A DNA stretch of 64,000 bases from Acetobacter estunensis (GCF_011516945.1 NZ_WOTH01000001.1:186001-250000), one strand, 5' to 3'. Shown: positions 52,571-63,165, numbered from the stretch's first letter. The notes: generated by a model from the letters alone, not told the origin. Program-made: numbers and translations.

Positions 52571-55360
52571 TTGACCGAGAACCCTGACCTGACCGCGCCG
52601 CCCTCCGACCTTTCCGTTCCGGTCGCCATTGAGGAGGAAATGCGCTCCTCCTACCTCGCCTATGCGATGTCGGTGATCGTCAGCCGCGCCCTACCGGACG
52701 TGCGCGACGGTCTCAAGCCGGTGCATCGCCGTATTCTTTACGCCATGCGCGAGAGCGGGTTCACAGCGGACAAGCCTTATCGCAAATCGGCCCGCGCGGT
52801 CGGTGACGTGATGGGTAAATATCACCCGCACGGGGACTCTTCGATTTATGACGCCATGGTGCGCATGGCGCAGAGCTGGTCGATGCGCGTCAAGCTGATC
52901 GACGGGCAGGGTAATTTCGGCTCCGTGGACGGCGATAGTCCGGCGGCCATGCGTTACACCGAGGCGCGTCTGGCCAAGGCGGCGTCGTTCCTTCTGGACG
53001 ACATCGACCGCGACACTGTGGACTTTCAGCCCAACTACGATGAGAGCGAGCAGGAACCGACGGTTCTTCCGGCTTCGTTCCCCAATCTTCTGGTCAATGG
53101 TGCCACCGGTATCGCGGTGGGTATGGCGACCAACATCCCCACGCATAATCCGGGGGAGGTCATCGACGCCACGCTGGCGATGATCGCCAATCCCGACATC
53201 ACCCTTGAAGAGGTGATGGAGATCATGCCGGGGCCGGACTTCCCCACGGGCGGCACGATCCTTGGGCGTTCGGGCATCCGCAGCGCGTTTGCCACCGGGC
53301 GCGGCTCCGTGTTGGTGCGTGCGAAAGCCGAGATCGAGGAGGTCCGTAAGGACCGCCGCGCCATTATCATTACTGAGATTCCCTATCAGGTGAACAAGGC
53401 AACGCTTCAGGAGAAGATTGCCGAACTGGTGCGCGACAAGAACAGCGACCGGCATATCGAGGGGATCGCGGACATCCGTGACGAGTCCGATCGCTCGGGC
53501 ATGCGTGTGGTGATCGAACTCAAGCGCGATGCGACGCCGGAAGTGGTGTTGAACCAGCTCTACCGCTTCACACAGCTTCAGACCTCGTTCGGCGTGAATA
53601 TGCTGGCGCTCAATGGCGGTCAGCCCAAGCTGATGGGACTGATGGAGGTTCTCTCAGCCTTCATCGCGTTCCGTGAGGAAGTGATCCTGCGTCGCGCCCG
53701 TTTCGATCTGGGTAAGGCACGCGATCGTGGGCATATCCTCGTCGGTCTCGTCATCGCGGTGGCCAATATCGATGAGGTGATCCGCATCATCCGTGCGGCG
53801 CCCGACGCCGCGACGGCGCGTGAGGAACTGATGGCCGCGCAGTGGGACGCCGCCGAGGTCGCGCCGTTGCTGGCTCTGATCCATGACGAAGGCAATGTCG
53901 TCGTCGATGGCAAAGTGCGCCTCACGGAAGCGCAGGCGCGCGGTATTCTGGAACTGCGGCTCCAGCGCCTGACCGGTCTGGAACGCGAGAAGATCCAGAA
54001 CGAGCTGAACGAGGTGGCGCAGAAGATCAACGAGCTTCTGGAGATCATCGGCAGCCGTCCCCGCCGTATGGAAGTGATGCGCGACGAATTGCTGGCGGCC
54101 CGCGCTGAGGTTGCCACGCCGCGCATGACGGACATCGCTGACTATGCTGGCGATCAGGACGACGAAAGCCTGATTGAGCCGGGGCTGATGGTCGTGACCA
54201 TCACGCGTGACGGCTTTATCAAACGCACACCGCTGGAAGTGTTCCGCGCCCAGAACCGTGGTGGCCGTGGTCGCACGGCGGCGGGGCGTCGTGGTGACGA
54301 CGTAGTGGTGCGCTCCTTCAATGCGCACACGCATCAATGGGTGCTGTTCTTCTCCTCGGGCGGCAAGGCTTACCGTGAAAAGGTGTGGCGTCTGCCGGAA
54401 GCCAGCCCGACCGCGAAGGGACGCGCGCTCGTCAATCTGCTGCCCGATCTGGGTTCGGACGAGATCACGGCGGTGCTGCCGCTGCCGCAGGATGAGGAAT
54501 TGTGGGATTCCCTGCACCTTGTCTTCGCGACCGCCAGCGGCGGTGTGCGGCGTAACCGTCTGAGCGATTTCCAGAACATCCGGTCCTCCGGCCTTATTGC
54601 CATGAAACTGGACGAAGGTGATCGGTTGATCGGTGTCGCGACGTGCCGTGAAGGACAGGATGTGTTCCTTGCCACGCGAAAGGCGCGTTGTATCCGTTTC
54701 CAGATCACGGACGACACGTTGCGTGTGTTCGCGGGCCGTGGTTCGACCGGTGTGCGCGGCATCCGTCTGGCAGAGGGCGATCAGGTGGTGAGCCTGTGCG
54801 TACTCAATCATGTGGAGGCCACGGTGGAGGAACGTACGCTCTATCTGCGTGCGGCCAACGCCAAGCGCCGGGCTGAAAACGCAGCGGATGAGGCGGATGC
54901 CGAGGAAGTGGGCGTCGAGGCCGAAGAGGTCGTTCTCGAAGAGGGTTCCGCGCTTACGCCCGAGCGCTTTGCGGAGCTGGAAGCGGCCGAGGAAATCCTG
55001 CTCACCGTGAGCGATGGCGGCTTTGGTCGCCGGTCTTCCGCCTATGACTATCGCGTGAGCGGGCGCGGTGGTCAGGGTATCTCCAATATGACGCTCTCGG
55101 GCAGCAAGCGCGGGTCTGCCGTGGTGGCGACGCTTCCGGTGCTGGCGGGAACGGATGTGATGCTGGTGACCGATGCCGGACGTTTGATTCGCGTTCCGGT
55201 CGATCAGGTGCGCGTCATGTCGCGTCAGGCCAGCGGCGTTACGCTGTTGCGTCTGAACGAGACAGAGGCTGTGACCAGCGTGTTCCCTGTTCTGGAGGAC
55301 GACTCGTCCGATGAGGAAGAGGCTGGTCCGGACGGGGAAAGCGGGGGCGATGAAAGCTGA
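52571..55360 (+). CDS. gyrA: DNA gyrase subunit A
   Basis: 929 residues. Breakage-reunion subunit of gyrase. N-terminal [20 protein letters not shown], catalytic Tyr129 in [10 protein letters not shown], and quinolone-determining residues Ser90 and Asp94 (matching E. coli Ser83 and Asp87), so the wild-type susceptible pattern. The C-terminal pinwheel carries a GyrA-box variant, QNRGGRG. A 35-40 residue acidic insertion ([20 protein letters not shown], near residue 780) and an acidic tail are notable. The start is a TTG with GGAAGAG upstream; the ATG at 52557 reads out of frame. The stop overlaps coaD by 11 bases. Confidence 0.96.
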   Translation: MTENPDLTAPPSDLSVPVAIEEEMRSSYLAYAMSVIVSRALPDVRDGLKPVHRRILYAMRESGFTADKPYRKSARAVGDVMGKYHPHGDSSIYDAMVRMAQSWSMRVKLIDGQGNFGSVDGDSPAAMRYTEARLAKAASFLLDDIDRDTVDFQPNYDESEQEPTVLPASFPNLLVNGATGIAVGMATNIPTHNPGEVIDATLAMIANPDITLEEVMEIMPGPDFPTGGTILGRSGIRSAFATGRGSVLVRAKAEIEEVRKDRRAIIITEIPYQVNKATLQEKIAELVRDKNSDRHIEGIADIRDESDRSGMRVVIELKRDATPEVVLNQLYRFTQLQTSFGVNMLALNGGQPKLMGLMEVLSAFIAFREEVILRRARFDLGKARDRGHILVGLVIAVANIDEVIRIIRAAPDAATAREELMAAQWDAAEVAPLLALIHDEGNVVVDGKVRLTEAQARGILELRLQRLTGLEREKIQNELNEVAQKINELLEIIGSRPRRMEVMRDELLAARAEVATPRMTDIADYAGDQDDESLIEPGLMVVTITRDGFIKRTPLEVFRAQNRGGRGRTAAGRRGDDVVVRSFNAHTHQWVLFFSSGGKAYREKVWRLPEASPTAKGRALVNLLPDLGSDEITAVLPLPQDEELWDSLHLVFATASGGVRRNRLSDFQNIRSSGLIAMKLDEGDRLIGVATCREGQDVFLATRKARCIRFQITDDTLRVFAGRGSTGVRGIRLAEGDQVVSLCVLNHVEATVEERTLYLRAANAKRRAENAADEADAEEVGVEAEEVVLEEGSALTPERFAELEAAEEILLTVSDGGFGRRSSAYDYRVSGRGGQGISNMTLSGSKRGSAVVATLPVLAGTDVMLVTDAGRLIRVPVDQVRVMSRQASGVTLLRLNETEAVTSVFPVLEDDSSDEEEAGPDGESGGDES

Positions 55361-55865
55361 GATCACCCGACGGATCGGGTTCTATCCGGGCACGTTCGAT
55401 CCGGTGACGTTCGGTCACATGGACATCATTGAGCGTGCGGCCCGACTGGTGGATCGTCTGGTGATCGGGGTGGCGGTGAACGCAGGCAAAAGCCCGCTTC
55501 TCCCGGTTGAAGCGCGGGTGGATTCCCTGTGCGAGGAAGTGCCGGGACTGGAGACACGGACGGGGGCCGAGATCAAGGTGATCTCGTTCAACGAGCTTCT
55601 GGTGGATGCGGTGCGACGTACAGGAGCCACGATCATCGTGCGAGGTCTGCGTCTGTTGGTGGACTTCGACTATGAGGCGCAGATGCAAGGCGCCAATCGC
55701 AAGCTGGCCCCCGAGATCGAGACGATTTTCCTGATGGCGTCCGAGCGCACGCAGTTCGTCTCGTCGCGCATGGTGCGTGAGATTGCTTCCTATGGTGGCG
55801 ATATTTCGGAGTTTACGCCGCCGGGTGCCGCGCGGCGTGTGGTGACGGCACTGGAGCGCGCCTAG
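55350..55865 (+). CDS. coaD: Pantetheine-phosphate adenylyltransferase
   Basis: 171 residues. Joins ATP and 4'-phosphopantetheine in coenzyme A synthesis. [18 protein letters not shown] holds the T/HxGH nucleotidyl transfer motif; [23 protein letters not shown] and [18 protein letters not shown] complete the family pattern. The ATG at 55350 lies inside the end of gyrA (overlap 11 bases), so translation is likely coupled; coaD beside gyrA is common in Alphaproteobacteria. Confidence 0.95.
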   Translation: MKAEITRRIGFYPGTFDPVTFGHMDIIERAARLVDRLVIGVAVNAGKSPLLPVEARVDSLCEEVPGLETRTGAEIKVISFNELLVDAVRRTGATIIVRGLRLLVDFDYEAQMQGANRKLAPEIETIFLMASERTQFVSSRMVREIASYGGDISEFTPPGAARRVVTALERA

Positions 55866-55966
55866 AGGCGGGTCTTTGCGGTTTGTGGCGAGGTGGCCTA
55901 AGCCTTGCGTTCGGAACGGTGTCCGTGGACGGATGCCGGATTTTCAGAACGTGATTGGACAGGCAG

Positions 55967-56455
55967 ATGGCCGATATCGACAAGAACGACCTCCTGAACA
56001 TGGATCTGGCAAAAGGCCGCGTGGTGATCCAGCTTCGCCCGGACATCGCACCGCTGGCCTCCGAGCGCCTGCGCTCCCTGTCGGCTGAGGGCTTTTACGA
56101 CAACACGCCGTTTCATCGCGTGATCGAGGGCTTCATGGCACAGGGCGGCGATCCGACCGGCACCGGCACGGGCGGCAGCAAGCTTCCCGATCTGAAGGCC
56201 GAGTTCACCAAGGCGGCGAAGTTCGAGCGTGGCACCGTGGGCATGGCGCGCACGATGAATCCCGACAGCGCGAACAGCCAGTTCTTCATCATGTTTGAGC
56301 CGGCTCCCCATCTGGACGGTCAGTACACCATTGTCGGTCAGGTGATCGAAGGCATGGAACTGATCGATGGCGTAAAGCGTGGCTCGGGCATGAGCGGCAT
56401 GGTCACCGATCCGGACCGTATCGTAAAAATGCGTCCGGCTTCCGTCGAAGACTGA
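55967..56455 (+). CDS. ppiB: Peptidyl-prolyl cis-trans isomerase, cyclophilin type
   Basis: 162 residues, no signal peptide, so cytoplasmic. Cyclophilin motifs: FYDNTPFHRVIEGFMAQGGD with the catalytic Arg, GTVGMARTMNPDSANSQFFI and HLDGQYTIVGQVIEGMELID. It catalyses proline isomerisation in folding proteins. It follows coaD by 100 bases; a common gyrA-coaD-ppiB order. Confidence 0.93.
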   Translation: MADIDKNDLLNMDLAKGRVVIQLRPDIAPLASERLRSLSAEGFYDNTPFHRVIEGFMAQGGDPTGTGTGGSKLPDLKAEFTKAAKFERGTVGMARTMNPDSANSQFFIMFEPAPHLDGQYTIVGQVIEGMELIDGVKRGSGMSGMVTDPDRIVKMRPASVED

Positions 56456-56516
56456 CCATTTTTGCAAGGCGACTGTTGACAGAGTTGGCGGTCGCCTTTA
56501 CCCGGTGGCGCGTGGC

Positions 56517-56592
56517 GAGCCGGTAGCTCAGTCGGTAGAGCATTCGACTTTTAATCGAATGGTCGTGGGTTCGAATCCCACCCGGCTCACCA
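56517..56592 (+). tRNA. tRNA-Lys (anticodon TTT)
   Basis: Acceptor stem GAGCCGG/CCGGCTC, D arm GCTCAGTCGGTAGAGC, anticodon loop CTTTTAA with anticodon TTT, T arm GTGGGTTCGAATCCCAC, discriminator A and an encoded CCA. 76 bases. It is a substrate for the class I LysRS at 7826. Confidence 0.98.
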
Positions 56593-56766
56593 TCATTCCT
56601 GATGAAAATCTTTCCCCTCGGTGGGGTTCCCCTGCAAAATTAGATGATTCTTAAGCGTCCGGATTTACCTCTCGGAACTGCGAGCGGCTGTCTCTGATTC
56701 GTCCCTCACCAAAGGTGGGATGGGAGGTCGCCGCGATGCAACCAGTCACGCGGTTTCGGGGAACGG

Positions 56767-57246
56767 ATGGCGGAAGAAGAGGAAACGGAAGGCGCTGTGG
56801 CGCCTCCGCCCAAAAAGAAAAAGAAGCTGGTGCTGATCGCAGGCGCTGCGGTGGCTGTGGCTCTTCTGGGTGGGGGTGGCTGGTTTTATCGCCAGCACTC
56901 GGCCGCCAAACCGGAAAAAACGCCGCCTCAGGCAGTGGTCCAGCAGGAGCCTTTTCTCGTCGATATTCCGACGGTCATCTCGAATCTGGACAGTTCCACG
57001 GGGCGGCCGGTTTTCGTGAAGATTTCCGCCAAGCTACAGGTGCGTGGCACGACCCGCGATGCGGTGGACGCGTTGATGCCCGAAATCCAGAATGTCTTTC
57101 AGACCTATCTGCACGAGAGCACCCAGAGCGATCTGGGTGGCAACGGCATCTATCGCCTTCGTGAAGCCCTTCTGGCGCGTCTTGTCGTGCAACTGGCCCC
57201 CATTGAAGTACGAGATCTTCTGTTCACGGAATTCCTGATCCAATGA
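56767..57246 (+). CDS. fliL: Flagellar basal-body-associated protein FliL
   Basis: 159 residues. A short acidic N-terminus, a basic patch (PPPKKKKKLV), one membrane helix (residues 20-42) and a periplasmic stomatin-like FliL domain with FLVDIPTVISNLDSSTGRPV and the C-terminal VRDLLFTEFLIQ. FliL surrounds the stator units and supports motor torque. The stop overlaps fliM (ATGA). Confidence 0.9.
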   Translation: MAEEEETEGAVAPPPKKKKKLVLIAGAAVAVALLGGGGWFYRQHSAAKPEKTPPQAVVQQEPFLVDIPTVISNLDSSTGRPVFVKISAKLQVRGTTRDAVDALMPEIQNVFQTYLHESTQSDLGGNGIYRLREALLARLVVQLAPIEVRDLLFTEFLIQ

Positions 57247-58352
57247 GCGATAGGCAGGACGCAGTGAATTCATCCATCCCACGTCCCGCTCCCACGGCGT
57301 CCCTGAACGATCGGACGCCGTTTCCGGACGGTGCTGCGGGCGGCATGGACGGCGAAGATGATCGTCTTCTGGATCAGGCCGAAATCGACAGCCTGATGGG
57401 GCATGCCTATGTGCCCGATGAGGCCGAGGGCAAGGCCAGCGGGCTGGAGCGTATCATCGGCTCCGGTGTGGTGACGTATGAGCGGTTTCCCATGCTGGAA
57501 ATCGTCTTCGACCGACTCATGCGCATTGTTTCCACGTCGTTGCGCAGCTTCACGAACGACAACGTGGATGTGACGCTCGATGGCATCAGTTCCATGCGGT
57601 TCGGAGACTATCTGAACTCGGTACCCCCTTCCTGCGTCTTCGCGGTTTTCAAGGCCGAAGAGTGGGAAAATTACGGCCTGATGGTGATCGATTCCGCACT
57701 GACCTATTCAATGGTCGATGTCCTTCTTGGCGGTGCCCGGAACCCTCGCACGCTCAACGTGGAAGGACGGGCGCACACGACCATCGAGCGCGCTTTGATC
57801 GAAAAGATGGTGCGGTTGGTCCTTGCGGATCTGACCACGGGCTTCGATCCGATCTGTGCAGTCAATTTCCATTTCGAGCGACTGGAAATCAGCTCCCGTT
57901 TCGCCACGATCTGTCGTTCCTCCAATGCGGTTTTTCTAGCGCGCATGAGGGTGGAGATGGATGATCGCGGCGGCCATATCGATGTGCTGCTGCCCTATGC
58001 CACGCTCGAACCCGTGCGGGATCTTCTGGTTCAGCAGTTCATGGGGGAGAAATTCGGACGCGATTCGATCTGGGAGACGAACCTGACCGAGCATCTTCAG
58101 GATACCGATGTGGTTGTCGAGGTCGTGCTTGCTGAACAGAAGATGTCGTTTCTGTCGGTGTCGGACCTCAAGCCGGGGATGGTTCTGCCGTTCGAACAGG
58201 AAGTCGGACAACCGGTAATGCTGCGATGTGGTTCCGTACCGCTTTTCAGCGGCAAGCTTGGGCGCAAGAAGGAACAGATGGCCGTACGTGTCGAGGAGGA
58301 TTTCTTGACAGCGCGCGAGAGCCTCGATTCCCCTGATACATTGTATAACTGA
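57243..58352 (+). CDS. fliM: Flagellar motor switch protein FliM
   Basis: 369 residues. The CheY-P binding motif LDQAEIDSLMG lies at about residue 34-44, after an N-terminal extension longer than usual. The middle domain (YERFPMLEIVFDRLMRIVST, DYLNSVPPSCVFAVFKAEEW) and the C-terminal SpoA domain (LKPGMVLPFEQEVGQPVMLR) follow. Part of the C-ring that sets rotation direction. Coupled to fliL. Confidence 0.95.
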   Translation: MSDRQDAVNSSIPRPAPTASLNDRTPFPDGAAGGMDGEDDRLLDQAEIDSLMGHAYVPDEAEGKASGLERIIGSGVVTYERFPMLEIVFDRLMRIVSTSLRSFTNDNVDVTLDGISSMRFGDYLNSVPPSCVFAVFKAEEWENYGLMVIDSALTYSMVDVLLGGARNPRTLNVEGRAHTTIERALIEKMVRLVLADLTTGFDPICAVNFHFERLEISSRFATICRSSNAVFLARMRVEMDDRGGHIDVLLPYATLEPVRDLLVQQFMGEKFGRDSIWETNLTEHLQDTDVVVEVVLAEQKMSFLSVSDLKPGMVLPFEQEVGQPVMLRCGSVPLFSGKLGRKKEQMAVRVEEDFLTARESLDSPDTLYN

Positions 58353-58369
58353 GTATTGGAGATAAATTC

Positions 58370-58906
58370 ATGACTACATTCCAGTATTCAATAGAAATAC
58401 TCCTTTGTGCGCTTCTCCTGATGGGCATTGTGTATAGCATCCACTTGGGACGTGCCCTTGCCGTTCTGCGTCGTGATCGCCGTGAGTTGGCTGATCTGGT
58501 GGCGCGGCTGGATGAAAGCGGGCGGCGGGCGGAAGATGGTGTGGAGAAGCTCCAGGCGGCGGCGGATGTGAGCGGCCGGAGTCTCGGGCGCATGATCGAT
58601 CAGTCGAAAATGTTGAAGCATGAGCTTGAGGCGCTTTCTGAGCGGGCGGATGCCATGGCTGAGCGTCTGGAAGGCTTGTTGCGGCAAGGTAATCGCGCAA
58701 TGCCGGAGAAACAGACACCCTTCGCTGCCGTCGTTGGGGACAAGGCTGTGAATGACGAAATGCCTGTGGAGGTAGAGGACGTGCGCAATCCGCTTGCGTC
58801 TCTTCCCGCCAGTCCGCCGAACGGGGGAAGCCGCCCCTATGAAACGCGTGCGCGTCAGAAAACGGCAGCGGAACAGGATTTGATCCGCGCACTGCGTATG
58901 AGCTGA
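58370..58906 (+). CDS. DUF6468 flagellar-cluster membrane protein
   Basis: 178 residues. One N-terminal membrane helix (YSIEILLCALLLMGIVYSIH) followed by a long coiled-coil-like stretch (residues 25-105: LAVLRRDRRELADLVARLDE and on). The build and position between fliM and the MotE-like gene match the DUF6468 proteins of alphaproteobacterial flagellar clusters. The function is not established. 17 bases after fliM. Confidence 0.78.
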   Translation: MTTFQYSIEILLCALLLMGIVYSIHLGRALAVLRRDRRELADLVARLDESGRRAEDGVEKLQAAADVSGRSLGRMIDQSKMLKHELEALSERADAMAERLEGLLRQGNRAMPEKQTPFAAVVGDKAVNDEMPVEVEDVRNPLASLPASPPNGGSRPYETRARQKTAAEQDLIRALRMS

Positions 58907-58911
58907 GGACC

Positions 58912-59682
58912 ATGCCGAAACTGCCGTTTTCCCGTCTTTTCCAGCTTTCCTCCTGTCTCATGGGCGGTTTGCTGACACTCAAGATTTATCTTCTGAGCAG
59001 TTCATTGCTGTTCGCGAACACGCCGGAAATGACGGCAAAACAGGCGGCCAAGGTATCATCGACAGCGACGGGAGCCCCGCAGGAAGCAAATGTCCCGGTT
59101 CAGACAGCGGACGGTTCAACGCCTGTTGTCCAGTCCCCGGCAGGGGCCAAAGCCGGCGATGGGAAGGTTGCGGCTACTCCGTCTTCTCCTTGTGGGGATA
59201 AGCCTTGTATCGGACAGGAAAACCGGCCTGACCTCGATGTGGATCATCGTTCGGATTCCGCGCGCAATGAAATACTGACTGATCTTGCCGGACGCACGAA
59301 AGAACTCGATCAGGAATCCCAACGTCTGACCGATTTGAAAAAGGCAATCGATGCGTCACAGGCGATCCTTGATGCTCGAATGCAAAAATATACGCAGGAA
59401 CAGACATCCCGGGCGGGGGAAACCAAGCGCCTCCAGCAACTTGGGGATGCGGATCTCGACAGGCTGGTGAAGATTTATGAGGCCATGGCGCCACGCGACG
59501 CAGCTTCCATTTTCAATGTGCTCGATCCGCGTGTGCTTGTTCCCGTCATGGGGCGCATGAATCCGCGCAAGGCTTCGGCAATTCTTGCCAGCATGTCTCC
59601 CGAGCGTGCGACCGTGACGACCCAGTTGCTCGCGGGACTTCCTCGCAAGCCGGTTGTAGCGCGTGTGGAAACAAATGGTTAA
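58912..59682 (+). CDS. MotE-like flagellar protein with MgtE N-terminal domain
   Basis: 256 residues. N-terminal membrane segment or signal (about residues 12-35), a low-complexity spacer, a coiled coil (residues 130-175) and the C-terminal MgtE-N type helices YEAMAPRDAASIFNVLDPRV and RMNPRKASAILASMSPERAT. In Rhizobium MotE is a periplasmic chaperone for MotC. 5 bases after the DUF6468 gene, so co-transcribed. Confidence 0.82.
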   Translation: MPKLPFSRLFQLSSCLMGGLLTLKIYLLSSSLLFANTPEMTAKQAAKVSSTATGAPQEANVPVQTADGSTPVVQSPAGAKAGDGKVAATPSSPCGDKPCIGQENRPDLDVDHRSDSARNEILTDLAGRTKELDQESQRLTDLKKAIDASQAILDARMQKYTQEQTSRAGETKRLQQLGDADLDRLVKIYEAMAPRDAASIFNVLDPRVLVPVMGRMNPRKASAILASMSPERATVTTQLLAGLPRKPVVARVETNG

Positions 59683-59740
59683 ATCCAATAGGCCGCCCGA
59701 CGGGCCGGGAAGTGCCCGGTAATGGGGCCGGTGTGAATAC

Positions 59741-62398
59741 ATGATGGCGCAGGGCCGGAATTGGGGTGTGTGGGTGCGAACAGGTTTTTCTCTGACGTTA
59801 TGTCTTGCAACATGTCTGAGTGTTCCTGGCGTGGCCTTTGCCGAAGGCGTGGGGTCTCAGGCTAATCCCGTAAAAACGGGTGGCGACGTTCCGTCTTCGA
59901 TCGTCGCGAAAAGCATGACTGCCCCTGCTGTAACGTCTCGCGCCCACAAGATAAGCTCGCGTAGTCATGTAACGGGTGAAAAGAAGACCTCCGTGGTCCC
60001 TGAGGCGACATCGAACGCACAGGTAAAAGGTGCCAGCGCGTTGCCGGCGGAATGGCAGGCCCAACGAATCGGTCAGCAGCCAGACAGCCAGGATGTCGTG
60101 ACAACGCCAGTGCCGGCTGCACCGGACAAGACGAGTGCAGCCCCGACCGCAGGTGCGTCACCAGCAGGTTCTTCCGCTTCCGATCAAAGGAGCGATTCCA
60201 CCGGGCAGGCTGCCGTGGAACGGATATTTCTCCCGTTCGGAGATAGCACCGCTGTGGCGGGATTTTGGAGTGGGAACGATTTTCTTCTTGTCGCGGATCG
60301 TGCGGTGCCCATGGATGCCAGTGCTCTGAAGGACACAGGCCCATTCTCGCATGCCAGCGTGCAGACGATGGGCAATACCACGGTGGTTTCGATTCATTTC
60401 GATCAGTCCCGTGAACTGAGTTTGCACAAACAGACGGGCGGATGGATTCTGTCGCTTGTGCATCCGCAGGATGAAGGGGCACATCGGTCGTCCATTTCCC
60501 CAGAACAGCGCGATGGTGGTCTGCTTTACCCTCTGCCGGGTGCGGGGCGGGTGATCGAGATTGCGGACCCCGCGTCGGGTGCGCGTCTGCTGGTGGCTCC
60601 TTCATCGGCGGAAGTGCCCGGTCCCGTGCTGACCCGGCATCATGTTGGCTATGAACTCCGCCCCTCTCTGCAGGGACTGGTTTTTGCCGTCGAATCCGAT
60701 CAGGTCGAAGTGCGGAACGGTGATGGTGGCCCCTTTCTCGATATTCTTGGAAAAAACGGGATTCCCTTGGCCGGTGGGGCATCTGGCCGTGTGGCGGATG
60801 ACCGGGTTGACTGGGCATGGCTTGGGTTGAGGGCGCTCCCTTCTCCCATGCTGCGGGAGGATTATCGTCGTCTGTGGACACGGGCGGCCATGTTGCCCCC
60901 GCCCCAACGTGACGAGGCGCGACTGGCGGCGGCGCGTGCAGCCTTTGCCATGGGAGATGCACCCGGAGCGCGGGCCATTCTGGCGACCGCCATTCAGGAC
61001 CGTCCGGATCTGGCCTCGCTGCCCAATGTTGCCTTCCTTCAGGCAGCATCTGAATTGCTGGCGGGCAATACGGCGGGTGCGGGGGCGCTGGAGAGTCCTG
61101 AAGCGGGAGCGGATGGCGTGTTGTGGCGTGGCCTCTACATGGCGCGCAGTGGTGGCAATCCGAAACGCGCAGCGTCCCTGCTGGCTGAGGGATATCTGCA
61201 ACTGCGGGATTACCCCGAGCCTTTGCGTCAGAAACTTGCGCCGGAGATCGCGCATTACATCGCGCAGTATGGGTCTGATGAGGACCGGACGGTTCTGACG
61301 CAACAGGACACCCCACCTCTGGACGACCTGACTCAGGCTCTTCTGACGTTGCGTAACGGTGATCAGGAGAAAGCCTTGGGCATGTTCAGCCATCTGGCTG
61401 CGTCCAAGGACCCCGTTGTGTCGGAACGGGGCAATGAAGAAGCCATTGCCCTGAAGCTGGCTATGAAACGGATTCGTCCGGCTGAGGCCGCCACGGCCTA
61501 TGATCGGCTACTCTTTGCAGCACGTCAGGCCGGTCGCGAAAAAGACGTGCGACACGGCTTGATCGATGCGCTCATGCAGGCAGGGGAATGGCCTCGTGCG
61601 CTTGTGGCGCTCGACAAGTCTGTGGAACTTTTCCCCGAAGAACGGGTGAGCCTTACGCCGAAGGTGGAAGAGATTCTCATCCATCTGGCCGAGAGCAGTG
61701 CGGATGAACACAGCGGTGCGGATACGATCGACACTGTGGCGATGATCCAGAGCCACGTCGATCAGATTCCTGACGGTCCCGCCAAGGGTCGGATTCTTGC
61801 CGGTTTGGGGCAGAAACTGATGGCCATCGGTCTGCCGGGAAAAGCGGCTACGGCGTTTGAGCGGGCGCTGCCGCTGGCGCCAGATGAAACACGCCGGGCT
61901 GCATGGGGGGGGGAACTCGCGCAGGCCGATATAGCGGCTCAGCGTCTGGGGCAGGCGCGGCGTGCTCTGGATGAAACGGCCGATACGTCCGTGGATGGGG
62001 ATGTCGCGTCAAAACGTCGGGTCATTGCCGCGGGCTTGCTCCTGCGGGAGGGAAACCGCGATCAGGCTTTGCTGATGCTGGCGCAGGATGAGAGTGATGC
62101 CTCGCTGGATTTGCGCGGGCGCATCCTTGAGGAACAGCGGAAATGGCCGGACGCTGTGCTTGTCGTCGGACGTCTGGCCACTCACGCCCTGCCTGAGACG
62201 GGTGTGCTGTCTCTCTCCCAGCAGGAACTGGCTTTGCGGCTGGCGACGGATGCGGCGCGGGCGAATGACTGGGGGACATTGGACCGGCTGCGTGAATGGG
62301 TGGGAAGTCGCAAGATGACACCGGAGCGCCAGCGGGTGTTCAATCTGCTTGTAACATCGCCGGAAGAGGATCTCCGCCGGCGGGCGGAGGCACCGTGA
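59741..62398 (+). CDS. Large exported TPR-rich protein in flagellar cluster, unknown
   Basis: 885 residues. The signal peptide ends near VAFAEG (residue 36). A Ser/Thr/Ala-rich spacer (40-150) precedes a beta-rich domain (about 155-350: IFLPFGDSTAVAGFWSGNDF onward), and helical repeats with TPR character fill the rest (ARLAAARAAFAMGDAPGARA, LAGLGQKLMAIGLPGKAATA). The layout resembles exported TPR proteins found in Alphaproteobacteria beside motB/motE genes. Inferred to help build or anchor the motor; the function is unknown. 58 bases after the MotE-like gene. Confidence 0.72.
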   Translation: MMAQGRNWGVWVRTGFSLTLCLATCLSVPGVAFAEGVGSQANPVKTGGDVPSSIVAKSMTAPAVTSRAHKISSRSHVTGEKKTSVVPEATSNAQVKGASALPAEWQAQRIGQQPDSQDVVTTPVPAAPDKTSAAPTAGASPAGSSASDQRSDSTGQAAVERIFLPFGDSTAVAGFWSGNDFLLVADRAVPMDASALKDTGPFSHASVQTMGNTTVVSIHFDQSRELSLHKQTGGWILSLVHPQDEGAHRSSISPEQRDGGLLYPLPGAGRVIEIADPASGARLLVAPSSAEVPGPVLTRHHVGYELRPSLQGLVFAVESDQVEVRNGDGGPFLDILGKNGIPLAGGASGRVADDRVDWAWLGLRALPSPMLREDYRRLWTRAAMLPPPQRDEARLAAARAAFAMGDAPGARAILATAIQDRPDLASLPNVAFLQAASELLAGNTAGAGALESPEAGADGVLWRGLYMARSGGNPKRAASLLAEGYLQLRDYPEPLRQKLAPEIAHYIAQYGSDEDRTVLTQQDTPPLDDLTQALLTLRNGDQEKALGMFSHLAASKDPVVSERGNEEAIALKLAMKRIRPAEAATAYDRLLFAARQAGREKDVRHGLIDALMQAGEWPRALVALDKSVELFPEERVSLTPKVEEILIHLAESSADEHSGADTIDTVAMIQSHVDQIPDGPAKGRILAGLGQKLMAIGLPGKAATAFERALPLAPDETRRAAWGGELAQADIAAQRLGQARRALDETADTSVDGDVASKRRVIAAGLLLREGNRDQALLMLAQDESDASLDLRGRILEEQRKWPDAVLVVGRLATHALPETGVLSLSQQELALRLATDAARANDWGTLDRLREWVGSRKMTPERQRVFNLLVTSPEEDLRRRAEAP

Positions 62399-62597
62399 GA
62401 TATGAAAGTAGTTTTCGTATCGAAATGGTGTCGCACAGAAAAGTGCAAGGCCAAGTCAAACGCGCTAACATAAAAATGTAACTGGCGTGTCGCACGAATT
62501 GTCTTGCAACACGTAAGAGGAAGCCCTATCAACCGCGCTTCTTGGCCCAAGGGGGCGATTTCGCCCAACAGGCTGTCTACTGGTTTGGGGGTACGTC

Positions 62598-63062
62598 ATG
62601 AACGCACTTGCTCAACTGGGGATGGTCTCGGAACTCCCGAGCAATAACCAGATTTCTGCCATCGCTGAGTCCTGTGAGGACGAGCGGAAGGATTATTTCG
62701 TCGAACGGGACGGCGAAAAGTTTGCTGGCACTCATCTTCTGATTGATCTGTGGGAAGCGACCAATCTGGACGATCCCAAGCGGATTGACGAAACGCTGTG
62801 CGAGGCCGCTGTGGCTGCGGGCGCCACGATTCTGCACAGTCATTTTCACCACTTCTCCCCCAATGGTGGTGTGTCCGGTGTGGTGGTTCTGGCGGAGAGC
62901 CATATCTCCATCCACACATGGCCTGAGCGTAACTTCGCTGCCATCGACATTTTCATGTGTGGCGAGTGCGATCCGCATCTGTCCATCCCTGTGATGCAGC
63001 GCCTGTTTCAGGCAAAACGCGTGCTGGTGGACGAGCAGCGCCGTGGACGTGTGGCGGCCTGA
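62598..63062 (+). CDS. speD: S-adenosylmethionine decarboxylase proenzyme
   Basis: 154 residues. Makes decarboxylated SAM, the aminopropyl donor for spermidine. The pyruvoyl precursor cleaves between Glu100 and Ser101 in VVLAESHISIHTWPE; the nearby THLLIDLW and ILHSHFHHFSPNGGVSGVVV are family motifs. It is the short class 1 form. Spermidine synthase follows after 103 bases, so both enzymes of the pathway are together. Confidence 0.94.
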   Translation: MNALAQLGMVSELPSNNQISAIAESCEDERKDYFVERDGEKFAGTHLLIDLWEATNLDDPKRIDETLCEAAVAAGATILHSHFHHFSPNGGVSGVVVLAESHISIHTWPERNFAAIDIFMCGECDPHLSIPVMQRLFQAKRVLVDEQRRGRVAA

Positions 63063-63165
63063 GCGTCGTCACGTCCCAAGAGACCATCCGAAATCACGAT
63101 ATGTCTTCTTGCCTGATTGAAAGATCGGGAGAGGAGGCATGTCGTTTCTATGTGGAGAGACCGCC

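Noticed and set aside
53654-55366. Minus-strand open frame of 570 codons opposite gyrA
   Set aside because: Shadow of gyrA: His/Arg/Gln-rich composition and no domain.
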